From Riptortus pedestris (lineage: Eukaryota; Arthropoda; Insecta; Hemiptera; Alydidae): DNA of 64,000 nucleotides. Below are positions 43,760-56,132 of the stretch, piece after piece. Below the pieces are notes generated by a model, which saw only the letters and a list, made by a program, of their open reading frames with translations, was not told the DNA's origin and did not search any database. Every line of letters starts with the position of its first letter. Within the stretch, counting starts at the first letter, position 1. The translations under genes were made by a program, and so were the position numbers. The stretch covers positions 28,838,501-28,902,500 of the forward strand of contig CM032230.1 in assembly GCA_019009955.1 (NCBI GenBank), read 5' to 3'.

Positions 43760-44535
43760 CACATAAACGGCTGAACCGAATTTTATGAAACTTAGTATGT
43801 ATATTACCACTAATCCAACTTAGACTTTAGGCTATATTAATATTCTCTGAGATGAACAAGAGTAGGGGTTATAAGGGAGGCATGAAATTAAAAATAGGGA
43901 TATTTCGTTTCGCATTGATTTTTCGGTAAATATGCGAATCACAAAATTTGTTTAGTTTGTAATTTAGAGTAACCACTGTTACGTACACTTTTGTCGTATA
44001 CATAAGTATAAATGAGTTATACGCTAAAATCTATAGAAAGATTCAACAATTTTATTTGGCACAATACTCAACCGAAATAACAAAACTCGGTATGTGAATT
44101 AGCGGTAACTCCTGCATGATAATAAGCTGTACCAACATTACTAGGGGCGAGCAGGAGTGGGGGTTGTATGGGAGGCCTGAAATTAAAAATAGCAATATTT
44201 CGTTTCCTATTAGTTTTTCGGCAGATACGCTCATTACAAAAATTGTTTCTTCTGTTATTTAGAGTAACTTTTGTTATATTTACTTTTGCCGTATAACAAA
44301 GTATAAACAAGATACACACAAAAAACTAAAGTGGGAGCCAACTATTTTATTGGGCACTAATGGTTGAACCGAATTTAACAAAACTGGGTATGTGAATTAG
44401 CATTAATTCTTCCATAATTATAAGCTACATTAAAATTTATAGGTTCAAACGGGATTGGTGGTTATAAGGGAGGCCTGAAATAAAAATTTGCGATATTTCA
44501 TTTTCTATCTGTTTTTCGGTTATGATATATCTAAA
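43760..44535 (+). repeat. Tandem repeat, ~300-bp unit, about 2.6 diverged copies
   Basis: Units begin near 43769, 44068 and 44368. Each has GAACCGAATTTTATGAAACT-type, GTATGTGAATTAGC-type and GGTTATAAGGGAGGCCTGAAA-type segments, plus GATATTTCGTTTC and TTTTTCGG. Units are clearly diverged, so the array is old. The third unit is cut short. The short minus frames here are artefacts. Confidence 0.85.
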
Positions 44536-44904
44536 ACAGCTGTTACCATTAAGCTTTGGACCGCATCAAGGGAAAAGAACTTTAATTCATACATGGTTTG
44601 GAAAACAGAATACTTTCTACGACTATGAATTATACTGTTCATTACGTTATACAAAAACCTACATGCACAGGAGACGGGAAATATAATAATAGAGTGAAGA
44701 GTGATGACTTAAATAACAAATAATTTTATTATTAACAAATCCACAGCAACGACGGGTATAAACCCTAAAAACTGTGACGGGGAAATGTCAAAATATTGTG
44801 GAAAGTCAAGCCTTGCATAAAAAATACCATCTTTATTCAGCCTAAAATGAATTCCCGGGCTTCTGAGCTAGTTAAGTGAATAAATACAAACAGTAATGAG
44901 AAAT

Positions 44905-45590
44905 ATCTACTGATCGGAACTTTTACGGAAAGCAACTGAATTGTAAACAAACAGGTCTGCCAACCTCTCACAACTGGACGGCTAAATGGAAATATTCGTC
45001 ACCGAAAAGAAAGACAATAACTGAAATAAATCTGAAAATAAAATATTAATTTTATTGGCAACTATTTACTATATCTAGTACAGTAATTTATAATGAATCA
45101 GAATAATTTTTACCTTAAATCACTCAAATTGTAGTAGTCCAAAAACTTAAGAGGGGGGGGGGCAACAGAACATATTTCCATGTATTTCATATAATAAAGG
45201 TGTCTTGATATCAATATTTGCTATTTAAGCTTCAAAAAAAGTGGTTTATTATATAACAGGGTATCGTTTATGTTGCATGAGTTGAAGTGGGGTTTTAGTG
45301 AAGGCTGAAAACTGAAAGATGCAAATTCTCGATTAATATTCAAGATAGAGAATAAATATATATAACAATATTTATAGTAAAAAGTTAATTTGCAATAAGT
45401 TTGGTTGTATATAATTTTTCGATCCGACGTATAGTAACAGAGACATTTCGAATTTTCGAACTTAATCTTTAGTTTTTAGAAACGCTTATATATCGAGTTT
45501 GGTAACAATAAAACAATAATTGCGACCTTTAGACCGGTAGTAGATATGCAGACAAATAAATATATATATATATATATATATATTTTGGAG
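44905..45590 (+). mobile_element. Family H element, long module, without termini
   Basis: Starts in the long 5' module (GTAAACAAACAGGTCTGCC, GTACAGTAATTTATAATG, poly-G at 45152-45161), then the middle (CAATAAGTTTGGTTGTAT, GATCCGACGTATAGTAACAG, TATCGAGTTTGGTAACAATA) and an AT tract at 45563-45582. The poly-C block, 5' end and 3' half are missing. Confidence 0.7.
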
Positions 45591-45642
45591 CGTTCGCAGC
45601 GAGGTGATATTGCTCATAAAAAAAATAACAAAAACAATTTAT

Positions 45643-45650
<8 letters not shown>
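45587..45650 (-). mobile_element. Retroposon tail fragment, minus orientation
   Basis: TTTGGAGCGTTCGCAGCGAG and ATATTGCTCATAAAAA match, in reverse complement, the GAGCAACATAGCC..CGAAGCTCC tail of the element at 20624-21474. It lies at the AT tract of an H copy. Confidence 0.45.
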
Positions 45651-45652
<2 letters not shown>

Positions 45653-45677
<25 letters not shown>

Positions 45678-45679
45678 TT
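45653..45679. repeat. (GT)n microsatellite
   Basis: About 27 bases of GT following an AT tract. The next 680 bases hold no recognised gene. Confidence 0.85.
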
Positions 45680-46365
45680 GAATTGTCGATAAAAAAGAAG
45701 AGAGTTCTAATTTAAGTAGCTTTTATATATAGTCATCTCCTTGTTCACTTTTGTGATAACATAGTTATTTATGAAAATCATAACAGATTTTAATAAAGGA
45801 AAATTATTGACAAAGCAGAAAATAACTCTTTTGATTAATTAACACATCAATTAAGGCTTGGAAGTTTTGATATGAGTTGCTTTTCTCGTATACAGAACCC
45901 CAAAATAGCTACAGAAATTGTTATGAAGATTATTCAAAGGTTGCAAAATTAGTTGAGAGAATGGAGCGCTCGTTCAGGCTCCACTTGCAAGGTCTTCTTT
46001 GAAGATACTTTGGCCTGCATCCAAATATTTTGGTCGTATATCCTCAGAAATTATCCGAGAGCATATCTCCAGTGTCTATAAATGCTTTTAAAGAGGCTGA
46101 GTGAACGAACTTCAAACCGGTCGACACAAATATTCAAGAAAATATATTCCTAGGGAACTTTTAATACATATTCAATATATGTCCAATTGGGACAGGGTGC
46201 CAAAATATATTAGTTATTATTATTTGAACTATTCAAAGAGCGATCCCATTATAATAATATAATGTCACAGTTGGGGATAATAAATGTCAACCATATTTGT
46301 TTATGGACATTAATGGATTCTTCATCAAAATAAATTAAATCGGGATATGCCAAGTGTGTCACTTC

Positions 46366-46674
<309 letters not shown>

Positions 46675-46784
46675 TTGCTTGTACATTTAGACTCACACTT
46701 CAAACAGTCAATCAGACGATTCTAAATTCATAAAGATTTCTATGCATTAACGGTCATAAAGTAACAATGCTTCATCAAGTTGAA

Positions 46785-47350
46785 AACGTCCGTCCACCAG
46801 GGGATCAAATAAACATTTTCAGTCTTAATTGATGACGTCATAGTACAACTTATTCGCATTTATCTCCGATGATATAAGTCCCATGAAAACAGTATTTGAT
46901 ATTTAAGCTTAGAAAAAAAAAGCTTTAAATCAAAAATTTTAAAATATCTCGGTTTATGTTCAACTTAAAGAAAATATGTAAAAACCAACAGGCATAGGCG
47001 ATTACATTTACAATAAGATTGGTTCTATACAAGTTTTTGATCTGAGGTTTAATAACGGAGATATTTTGAATTTTCAAAATACTCTCGCTCTAACCCCCCT
47101 CCCTCCCGCTTCCGCTGTTAACGAACGTGATCTTCCTTTTTAACATAAAACGAATCTATATCGAGTTTGGTAACAACAACACAAAAATTGCGACCGCTAG
47201 AGCGCTAACAGGCAAGTATATATATTTTCTTCTTTTTTTTAACAGACCTCGTTTTAGTCAACTACTTGGTAGGATCGATGGACATTTGATGAAACTTTTC
47301 ATAAATCGCATCATGAGTAGATTCTCAATAGCTGATTTCCCTTAAGGGGT
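46785..47350 (+). mobile_element. Family H element, 3' end lost
   Basis: 5' AACGTCCGTCCACCAGGGG (decayed), module with TCGCATTTATCTCCGATGA, complete middle (AATAAGATTGGTTCTATAC, TTTAATAACGGAGATATTT, CGAGTTTGGTAACAACAA, GCGACCGCTAGAGCGC), a tiny TATATATA tract and the 3' half up to GATTTCCCTTAAGGG, where it stops before the second palindrome arm. Confidence 0.75.
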
Positions 47351-50300
47351 ATATTATGCGCAGATCATTTACGCTTAAAGGCCGTATCTATCTTTCTCGG
47401 ACAAGAGAGTACCAGCATTGTTATAAAATACACACCGTACTTTGAGAAGAAGCAAAACTGACAGTTAGCCAAACAGATGTAGCTTGCATAGTCTGTGCTA
47501 TGGCATGTTAGAATCAGTATGAGCTGACATACTCCAACTTAATGTTCCTACTTCCTTATTGACATGCATGGGCAATACTATAACTCGTGAAATATTAATG
47601 GGCTTAATATAGACAAAGGCCTAGCAATTACTAGCCCTAGTATACTATTGACGAAATCCGAATCCACACGGACATGTAATTGTCCAAACCAAAGAGGATC
47701 GTTCGACTGACCAATAGCACTGTCCTAAAACTAAATACAATGTTTGTAGTAGATTTGACAATATTTCGGTTACTAAACTTCATGTTCACAGTCTCATAAA
47801 TTTCCCAAATATTAAATTGCCCATACGTTATTAGATTACAGAACCCAATCCATGCACTTCATACCCAGTGTAAATTTAATAAGAAGGTTTAATAAAACCC
47901 AGATGAAACAGGTACACTAAAGCCTTGAATAATTATAAAAGACTACATCCACAAACAAATACAAACCACCTCAGACCTAGATTTGAGAATCAATTAAAAG
48001 GAGCCGAAAGTCCATTAAGCCTGTTGACGAAGGAACACAATTTAAGGATGAAGTTAAGTGAGAGTACGAAAAGCGAATCCTTAATCCGTGGCATCCTTTA
48101 TGAGCAAGGATCTCATTGGAATCCAGAGCAGCCACTGCCTTCGCCACGATGGATAGGGGTGCGGCCAGCGACAACAATCTACGTGGACGATTTACTAAGT
48201 GCCCCCATTTCAATTGGCGCTTACTCGGGCCCTCGAGATGGAATTAATTAATTATATATTCAAAAATAGTGAGAGGAAATGACCGGCTCTTAAGTGCACT
48301 GCAGCCAATCACAATAGGTCTTTCAAACGAGGGATTCTCTCTGCGTTTTTGGGCGTGTCGAGGCCGATATGATGACATAGAATATTTAATCCGAACGACA
48401 CGAACGTGAAATATTTTTATAAATAACCAAATCTGTAGTGCCAGCTCTCCTGAGATAATTTACTATTCCGTTGGCTGTGTTTCCTGTTCGTGGCAGCTTT
48501 ACGACACTGGCTCATTCTCAAAATTCTATGAAGCCTCAAAGAGTGAATTACCTAGAAATGATAGTGCCGTATATTCTTTATCTTTTCTCTCTTCTTCCGT
48601 CGAGAGCATCGATTTCATAATATTCATAGAAATCTTGTATTAAAGACCTTGTTAAAGATAGATTAATAATCCAGCTGAACTTCTTCTTTTATTATTTAAT
48701 TTATTCGCTGCAGGTCTTAAGTGTAATTAAAAAAAGAAGTATGAAGTTTATAAAAAACAAAGTATATATTAAATTACTAACGACCATACCTTCTAAATAA
48801 CTTACACTGCAATAAGATTATCTATTTACAGTCCGAAAACCAGCCCGTCCACCTCCAATACTTGTCGTTGATTTTCTATTGGTAATATATTTAACATAAA
48901 TTAAGCATCTTTTCCGGATGGTAATTTTCCCATAGCAGGATTTTACAAAGAACTTCATATTTTTTTTGCATAATAATTATACTCCTGCGTAACCAATCGG
49001 ACTTGAATCTGAATTACCATATTCCTTCGGGGTTTCAACAGGATATAGCGAAACACGTTGAGTTTAGAATGCACTATATTATTATTCGAGGATTTCAAAC
49101 ATACAGATATTGCATTCTGATATCCAAAAGTAGTGTTAATTTTTATACTCTCAATATATTTCCATACATATGACTTCTACAATTACTTTGGGTAAATAGA
49201 TTTGTATATTTCTTGCTTGACGTCTTACTGCCAGAGTAAGACAATTCTTCAAAAGTTCTTTCAGAAGATCATTCAAAACAATTGTACAGTTGGCTTAGTC
49301 TGTTGGCAAGAATTTTTCAAGATCATTTAAGATCATGTGCTCATTTCGACAAGATGAAATTTAGCTTATTCTGCCTTTTTTAATGTTCGAGAAACATCAT
49401 TGCAACATTCCTGTGGTACCTTCTCCTCCATACTAGTAATTTCTACAAGTAATAAAGTGATTCCTACAAAGCTATAAATATTTTATCACCAGGTATTTTC
49501 TTTGGGGCAATAATATCATTAAACCCTTTCAAAAAACTTTCTTTAGGACATAGCCTAATCCATCGTCTGTCAGAGTTGTAACCACATTTTCTAGGCACAG
49601 TCCCTAATACTCGTTTCTCAAATTTACTTCATTTTCTGTTAGTATTTCTGGATTAAACAATAGCTTTGAGGCAATCTATCAACGAAGGTCGAACTAGTGC
49701 ATTTAATATTTGACTAATCCGCAGCTGTTCTTCTTCTCCTGCATAGGATATAATACTTTGTTGACAGGTGAACATTGAGGCTTAGTTCGTAAAAAGGATG
49801 AACATGGAGCCATACTTTGTTTTACTTTGTACACATTATCAGGCCTAAGTAAGCAGAGAAACTTTTTACTTGCGTTCGCCCTTCTAAACCCCAAAAAAAC
49901 AGAGTTGAAAGTTACGCACTCATCTTCCAAGAATGGTAAACCACCGGCTTTACATGTCGATCTGTCACCCAACCATCTCTTCTACTTGGATCACCTAACA
50001 CAATCCATTTTGGAGGTTTGGTTTGTACGATACAACCCGTCTAGTGTCTCCAACTACCAGCTCCACTACGGAAAGTGTTATTAATTAAGTGTATTTAAGT
50101 TTCAAATAATCTGTAACTCAAGTATGCAGTAGCTAAATCTCATTCTAAGCAACCAACTTTCTAATACTAATAAACCAAACACAAGCTTAATTGGCCCCAT
50201 TAACATAGCAGATCTCTTAACCGTGTGCTATATGACTATCTACGACGGTTCAATGAAATAATTCCTCTTTTTCTAATCAATACGCCACTTAAAAAGTTCA

Positions 50301-50705
50301 AAGAAAGTTGAATGCTCGGTCGAAAAGATGCTTAAATATAGTATTCAACACACAATACCATAATTTAATTATATTCTAACATACTCCACTCCACGCCACC
50401 TCACCCAATAGTTAGTTTTCAGTTTTCTTTCTACTGAATAACAGTGAAGTCACGGCACTTATTGGAGATCAGTGCAGAGTCATCTTCTTGTGAAGGTCAG
50501 TGCTGTGCCGAGTTTTGTGTACTTCAGGAAATCGCGTGGTCGTGAGTTATTGTACTTTGCAATAAGAAGTGAAGTTGTCAGTGCATATTGCATCACCAAA
50601 TAAATTGTGCAGTGATAGAAACGCTAAAGTTTTAGTGTTTCATTTTGCAATCCAAAAGAACTCTAAAATTTACATTTATTTATCCGTAATAAATGACAAT
50701 ATATA
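47351..50705. other. 3.3-kb repeat-poor interval with GC-rich block
   Basis: Longest stretch without recognised repeats. 47980-48560 is GC-richer and complex (GGAATCCAGAGCAGCCAC, CCAATCACAATAGG, GGGCGTGTCGAGGCCGATAT, GGCAGCTTTACGACACTGGC) and contains a 108-codon + frame at 47925-48251 with no recognisable domain. It could be a conserved non-coding element or an exon of an unknown gene. 50430-50690 (repeated CAGTG-type words, GTCAGTGCTGTGCCGAG) has a 5'-UTR-like feel but no supported start. The 85- and 89-codon frames at 49700-50084 are unsupported. Confidence 0.35.
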
Positions 50706-51909
50706 CGGTTGGGGAAAAAGTAATTTCGGTTTATCGCGTATCAAAGTCGCTTATCACTAGTAATCCTTATTCAGTGAAGCCATACTGTACCACGTTTGAA
50801 AGATCATAGTCCATAGAATATTCCAAATATCTCTACAGTTTCATTCATTTACTCAGTCAAATGTTATTGCGCTTTGAAAATGGAGATTCCAGAAGGCCAT
50901 TTTCGTCATGTATTGCTTTTTTACTTCCGAAAAGGGATAAATGCAGCTCAGGCTCATCGAAAATTGTGTGGTGTTTATGGTGATGTCTGTTTAAGTGAAC
51001 GTCAGTGTCAGAACTGGTTTGCTCGATTTCGTTCCGGACATTTTGGCCTTAATGATGAACCTCGCCCTGGCAGGCCAATTGTTGCACAACTCGATGAAAT
51101 TCTTCAAAAAATTCATGTAGACCGACACATTTCATCTCGTGACATCGCTATGGAGCTAAACATCGACCATAAATCAGTTTTGACGTATATTACATAAGAA
51201 TGGTTACCAAAAGAAAGTCGATATATGCGTTCCTCACAAATTAACTGTAAAAAATTTAATGGACAGAGTTTCCATTTGTGAATCGCTGGTGAAACGAAAT
51301 GAAATCGAACCATTTTTGAAAAGAATGATTACAGGTGATGAAAAGTGGATCACGTACGACAATAATGTGAGAAAAAGATCGTATTCGAAACCCAGAGAAA
51401 CTTCACAAACAGTGGCAAAGCCTGGATTGACACTAAGGAAGGTGATGCTGAGTGTTTGGTGGGATTGGAAAGGCATTGTTCAACATGAGCTGCTCAAACC
51501 TGGCTAAACCATTGATTCGACTCTCTACTGCCAACAACTAATACGGTTGAAGCAGAAGATACAAGAAAAACGGCCAGAATTGATCAATAGGAAAGACGTT
51601 GTATCCACACACATCTTTGGTTAGTTGGCAAAAATTTCGAGAGTTTGTCTGGGAAGTATTAATACAGCCCGGACCTCCCTTAATGGTGTAAAGCTGGAAT
51701 CAAAAGAGGCTTGTGAAAATCACTTGGTTCAGTTTTTCGCCCAGAAATCACCGAACTTCTATAGTGAAGGTGTAATGGTTTTACCGAAAAAATGGCAAAA
51801 GGTCATCGATCAAAACGGCGCATACATCATTGATTAATATCTAAAATTTATATAAATAAATGGCCTTTGAAAAATATGAAAAATACCGAAATTACTTTTT
51901 CCCCAACCC
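50706..51909 (+). mobile_element. Mariner transposon, mellifera-type, inactivated
   Basis: 1204 bp between TA dinucleotides. The inverted ends share GGTTGGGGAAAAAGTAATTTCG, read in two blocks as GGTTGGGGAAAAAG and TAATTTCGGT, with one mismatch near the tip (ACGG left, AGGG right). The single transposase gene is in the + direction, broken and internally deleted. Subfamily is inferred from transposase wording, not from a search. Confidence 0.88.
50880..51837 (+). pseudogene. Mariner transposase, broken, catalytic region deleted
   Basis: Piece 1 (50880-51195) begins MEIPEGHFRHVLLFYFRKGI, has the N-terminal helix-turn-helix, QCQNWFARFRSG, DEPRPGRP and a second DNA-binding helix region, then a stop. 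Piece 2 (51259-51507) is in another frame and has MDRVSICESLVKRNEIEPFL, the first catalytic aspartate in ITGDEKW, and KVMLSVWWDWKGIV. Piece 3 (51625-51837) ends KKWQKVIDQNGAYIID. The HHDNARPH and YSPDLAPSDY regions, which carry the second and third aspartates of the DD34D triad, are deleted. No activity is possible. Confidence 0.88.
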
Positions 51910-52019
51910 TATGTATGTTTCTATATTTATAACCAATGTAAATTTAAAGAACCTTTTTAATAGAACAACCACAACAGCTGAATTTCTGTAAGGGAAACGT
52001 GATAAAACAGCATCTTCAA

Positions 52020-52255
52020 ATATATCATAACTTCACTATTCGCCGACCCGTCACTGTCTCTATATCGGAAATAGGCCCACCATTCTGGGGTGAAAGGGAA
52101 AAGAGGCGAATCAAAGGTTGCCCACCCTCAAAAGCCCGGCAAAATCCTGCGTAACAAAGGTGTCAAAAGCACTTTGTGCGAGTGATGTGTGTGACCATTG
52201 TCAATTGATCTGGAGTAGAATTTATTCCTTCAGGGCCCAAACTTCCATTTCAAAA
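52020..52255. other. Candidate conserved non-coding block
   Basis: GC-richer complex sequence beside the mariner: CGCCGACCCGTCACTGTC, GAGGCGAATCAAAGGTTGC, AAGCCCGGCAAAATCCTG, CAATTGATCTGGAGTAGAAT. ATCAAAGG resembles a TCF/LEF site. No frame and no repeat match. A decayed family H tip (CAGCTGAATTTCTGTAAGGG) lies just before it at 51975-52005. Confidence 0.28.
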
Positions 52256-52538
52256 ATACATAAAGAGCAGGTATTCGCCGTATAAAAGTTTTGGTGTTTA
52301 TATACTCATGTCATTTTATCAGATAATCCATTCATCTATAACTTTTGAAAAAAAAAAAAAACAGAATGAAAAAGAATATTTAAAATTGTGAAATTATTTC
52401 TGTAAATAAGAATTAAATAAGAAACACTTTTCCTACTAGCCTTCGGCAGGTTTCCTGAGATGAATTGAATACAAAAGAAAATCGATTACTTCATAAAGGC
52501 TGATGTTTTAATTTATAACTATCAAAATAGTTATTTAT

Positions 52539-52655
52539 TATACAAGTGACGGAAGTAGATCATTTTATTACTCAAGTGAAACGTTTACCCACACGAGCGA
52601 AGCGAGTGTTGTAATTTCACGAGATTTGTAAATTCTACTTTCGTCACGAGTGTAA
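52539..52655. mobile_element. Short inverted-repeat element (MITE-like)
   Basis: TATACAAGTGACGGAAGTAG at the left pairs imperfectly with CTACTTTCGTCACGAGTGTAAT at the right, read in two parts. Inside lies a nested palindrome ACACGAGCGAAGCGAGTGT (52591-52609). About 115 bp, no coding capacity. Flanking AT-rich words prevent a firm target-site call. Confidence 0.5.
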
Positions 52656-53036
52656 TATTAAATTAAATTCTGTAATCGTGTAATACATGATCAGATCTAA
52701 CCAGAATATGAACAAAATTAGGATGTTGTGAAGATTATGGTATGTTGTTTTTAGGTTATAAGCATGGTTGTGAAAGGTTATAAGCATAGTTATAAAACAA
52801 CTAGTGATGATTGTGAAGTAGTGCAGTTATAAACAAGTGCAGGTTATAAACAAGGAAGGTAATTATTATTATATTTAAATTTTAAAATATATTGATTATT
52901 TCCACCAATAATTCATTCACATTTCAATTTATTTTGTTAAAATAAATTCTTACAATGTTAAGAAACATTTAAAAATATTTAATTTCCAACTTCAAATTTT
53001 TTTTTAATTTATACTTATTACTAATTAAGAAGGCAA

Positions 53037-53110
53037 TTCACTTTCTTCACCTGTGAAGAAAGTGATTACTTTCTTCACTCTATTGCAAAATGTTTCACTT
53101 TCTTCACTCA
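53037..53110. repeat. Hairpin with reiterated ACTTTCTTCAC motif
   Basis: TCACTTTCTTCACCTG pairs with TGAAGAAAGTGA to form a tight stem, and CTTTCTTCACT recurs twice more to 53110. Purpose unknown; it may be the end of a larger inverted element that includes 52539-52870. Confidence 0.6.
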
Positions 53111-53684
53111 TTTCAGTTTAGTAATGTTACCATTATTCAACGAATACAGAAAAAAAATAATTCTTAGATATTACTGTTAGCTTGTGTCGAATCTAATAAA
53201 TTTATATAAACAATAATGCTGCAAAAAATACCCTTATTATGTCTGTGGTGGAGTCTCAAAATGAAGATCATGAATTAATTTAAATGTCACTACCTCTACT
53301 TTACTGTTTTATTTGGTTTAGTATTTTCAGGACACCTGCCCTATCATCAGTACCCAACTATAATTGGTATGTGTGATATCGGTTCTTGCTTAGCAGAGTA
53401 TGCTCTGTGAATCGTTAACTCTTGATGATGATGGTGCTAAAGCTATGTAAGGTACTTGCCATTATATATACTTATACCTAACTGAAAAAATTACACAACT
53501 TATTCGTATTTTTTTAAAATTATATTCAGCCTACAGTTAACCGCGCCTCTTGCGCCGGTATATGGCTTAATTGAAAATTTAAAGTTGAGCTTAGATGTAT
53601 CTTTTACAATGGATAACGTCTTTGATTAAAACGACAATTGGGATATCCATTCAACATCTGTGTACTTTTGGTATACATACGTAG

Positions 53685-53691
<7 letters not shown>

Positions 53692-53729
<38 letters not shown>
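53692..53729. repeat. (GT)n microsatellite
   Basis: About 38 bases of GT. Surrounding 53111-54305 is AT-rich without a recognised gene. Confidence 0.9.
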
Positions 53730-54305
53730 ATTACTTACTGTACGTATAACTGTAATATTTCGTGTCGATTGGCACTGACAATATTAATTACTGAATGGAA
53801 TTATGACAGATTTAAGGATGAAAGTGTCAATGAAGATGTCTTCCTAATTGTTCTAAGGTAATGAAGCTCTCCCACTTAGTACCCACTTTACTAATTCACC
53901 ACTAAGTACTTCAATTGGCCAGCCCACTAAATGCTTGTTCTCAATCCATAGCTATTTGGCTACATCTTTCTAAATAGATCGATTCAGTTATTTCATTCTT
54001 TCAGTTTTTCTGAAGCTCATATATATTGCAGTAAACAAAGGTTTGGTAAATTTAATGTTCTGTAAGAAGTTTCGTGTATGTTATGTCGAGTCTCAGTGTA
54101 TTCAATGCTCCTGCAGTTAGTCAGTATGTGTTTAATGGTAATGGTTCATGGCATATTCTGCAGAGAAGTCTTTCTGTTCTTGTCGTGAGGTTTGAGTGCG
54201 TTAAATACGGGTGCCCTATGTCTCGTTAGCAAAACTTTGTCTCTTCTTTCTGCTATTTTATGCTGATATTTTTAACATTCTACACAACGCATCACATAAT
54301 ATAGG

Positions 54306-54380
54306 TGTGATTTTCGAAAAATTTCCACAAATGTCCATCGTTCCTATCGAGATAACCCCATTTTAGTTTCAATTCAAAGA
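54306..54380 (-). mobile_element. Family H fragment, 3' half
   Basis: GTGATTTTCGAAAAATTTCC, ACAAATGTCCATCG and TTCCTATCGAGATAACCCC match the minus-orientation 3' half. Termini are lost. Confidence 0.5.
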
Positions 54381-54981
54381 AACAGCGATATTACTACGTA
54401 ATAAAATTTCCAAAGTTATAATAAGGAAATCCATCAAAATATTTGGATGTACATAGTAGGCCTGTTTTCCTCAACAATGTGTAAAAACAGGCCTACTGTT
54501 ATGTTCAAATTGATTCGTTCCTCTACCACACAGCTTCTCTAGAAAAAACCAAAATATTCGTAAATCGTAGTAAAAGAGAGCATCGGAAATAATATCTCTT
54601 TAAATTTGAAAATTCTCGGTATGAATTTACCACCTCAAAGGCACTATGAAAAAGTAAACAAACCCTGAAGAGTGACTTTTGATGTTACCTGATAACTTAA
54701 AAATGTATGTTAAGAGGTAATAATTCAGATTTATCAAGGTAAGCAAAGACCTAAATAATACAACTAACCCTGACTGGTGCCCGACAACAAGGAAGCTACA
54801 ACAAACAAGGAAAATTAATGGAAATTTAATCCAGGTTAAGCAGTCAGCTGAGAAGCAACAATTTAGATCTTGTAGTAAGATGAACACAATAACAGACAGC
54901 TGTACCTTCCTGTTTAACACGGGACATGGCCTTAGATTTGACCTCCATTCAAACAGATTATCAAAGCTTGGCTGCGATGGA
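54381..54981. other. Intergenic DNA, nothing recognised
   Basis: AT-rich. The 97-codon minus frame at 54627-54920 is hydrophobic and unsupported. Confidence 0.4.
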
Positions 54982-55818
54982 AAACTAAGTCCGTCACGCT
55001 GCGTAAATTAAGCAGGTTTCTCACCTGGTGCTACACTTATGATCTCATCTCAACACGGATTCTCTATTTATATGTAAAAACCCGATGATAAAAGGATTGT
55101 GAAAGGAGAGGGTTACTGAAGGCAGAAACAAGAAATTACGACTAACTTGCTTAATATTTGAGTTACGAAAAAATGAATAGAACAACTATTGTAGAAAATC
55201 AAAATTTTAACTAGATTGGTTCTATGAGATTTTATGATCCGACTCATAATAACGGAGATATTATGATTTTCCAACTAACCCCCCTCCTCAAAACCACCAC
55301 TTTTCCTGGTCTAATTTCAGCCAGTAACAATTATGATATTTAGTGTTTGCTGAAACAGCTAAATATCAAGTATGGTATTGATGAAGTAAAGATCTTCGAA
55401 ATAAAATCGTAAAATCTCAATTGATGACGTTACCATGCTAGGTCTCTCAAATAATAATGGTATCTTGAAAAAAATATTTAGTATTTAATCTTAAATTAAA
55501 TTGGTTCATTTTATAACGGCAGCTTCTTAATATGACTATAGTAGGAGTGGGTGTATACTGGAGGCCATTATCTATAAAATTAAAATTTACAACATGTATA
55601 GAACATTTCATTTGCAACAAGATTAGTTCTATATAATTTTTTGATCCTAATCATAATAACGGAGATATTAAGAATTTTCGAAATTCCTCCCCTCTAACCT
55701 ATCCCTCTTACTAGTTGGATTTCAGTCATTAACGAACTTGATCTTTCGTTTTACATGAAACGTTTAAATATGGACTGTGATAATGATCAAGCAAAAGTTG
55801 CGGCAACAGACAAATACA
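54982..55818 (+). mobile_element. Two old family H copies in tandem
   Basis: Copy one, 54982-55402, has 5' AAGTCCGTCACGCTGCG, a module like 40567, TAGATTGGTTCTATGAG, GATCCGACTCATAATAACGG and TCTAATTTCAGCCAG, but no microsatellite. Copy two, from about 55403, starts in a module (GTAGGAGTGGGTGTATACTG) and repeats the middle (CAACAAGATTAGTTCTAT, CATAATAACGGAGATATTAA, CATTAACGAACTTGATC) up to ACAGACAAATAC. Neither has a 3' half. Confidence 0.68.
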
Positions 55819-56132
55819 TATCCCTTTCTCATTGTTCCTTGATATCCATAAATGTTAAACGTTTTTATTGAAAAGTTTTCTTCTATTTAAAGTACATTTT
55901 GAAAATATTTAAGTCACGATATTTTACTCCCGACTGCTACATACAAGGATATTATGAACCTTGTGATTCTTAAATACTCTTGGCAGTTGACCATCCCAGC
56001 TGGCATTAATTACCTTAAGGCAGGTGAGAGGGAGGCATTGTGCTTCTACAGAATACTGAAGTCATTGTACTAACATTTATAAAAGATACCTAACAAGCTC
56101 AGACTGTATATTAGTCTAATCAAGTATGATAA

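Noticed and set aside
45830..46330. Possible decayed Tc1/mariner-like transposase
   Set aside because: Conceptual translation gives only vague resemblance to the Tc1 linker and DNA-binding region, with many stops and no DDE motif or inverted repeats.
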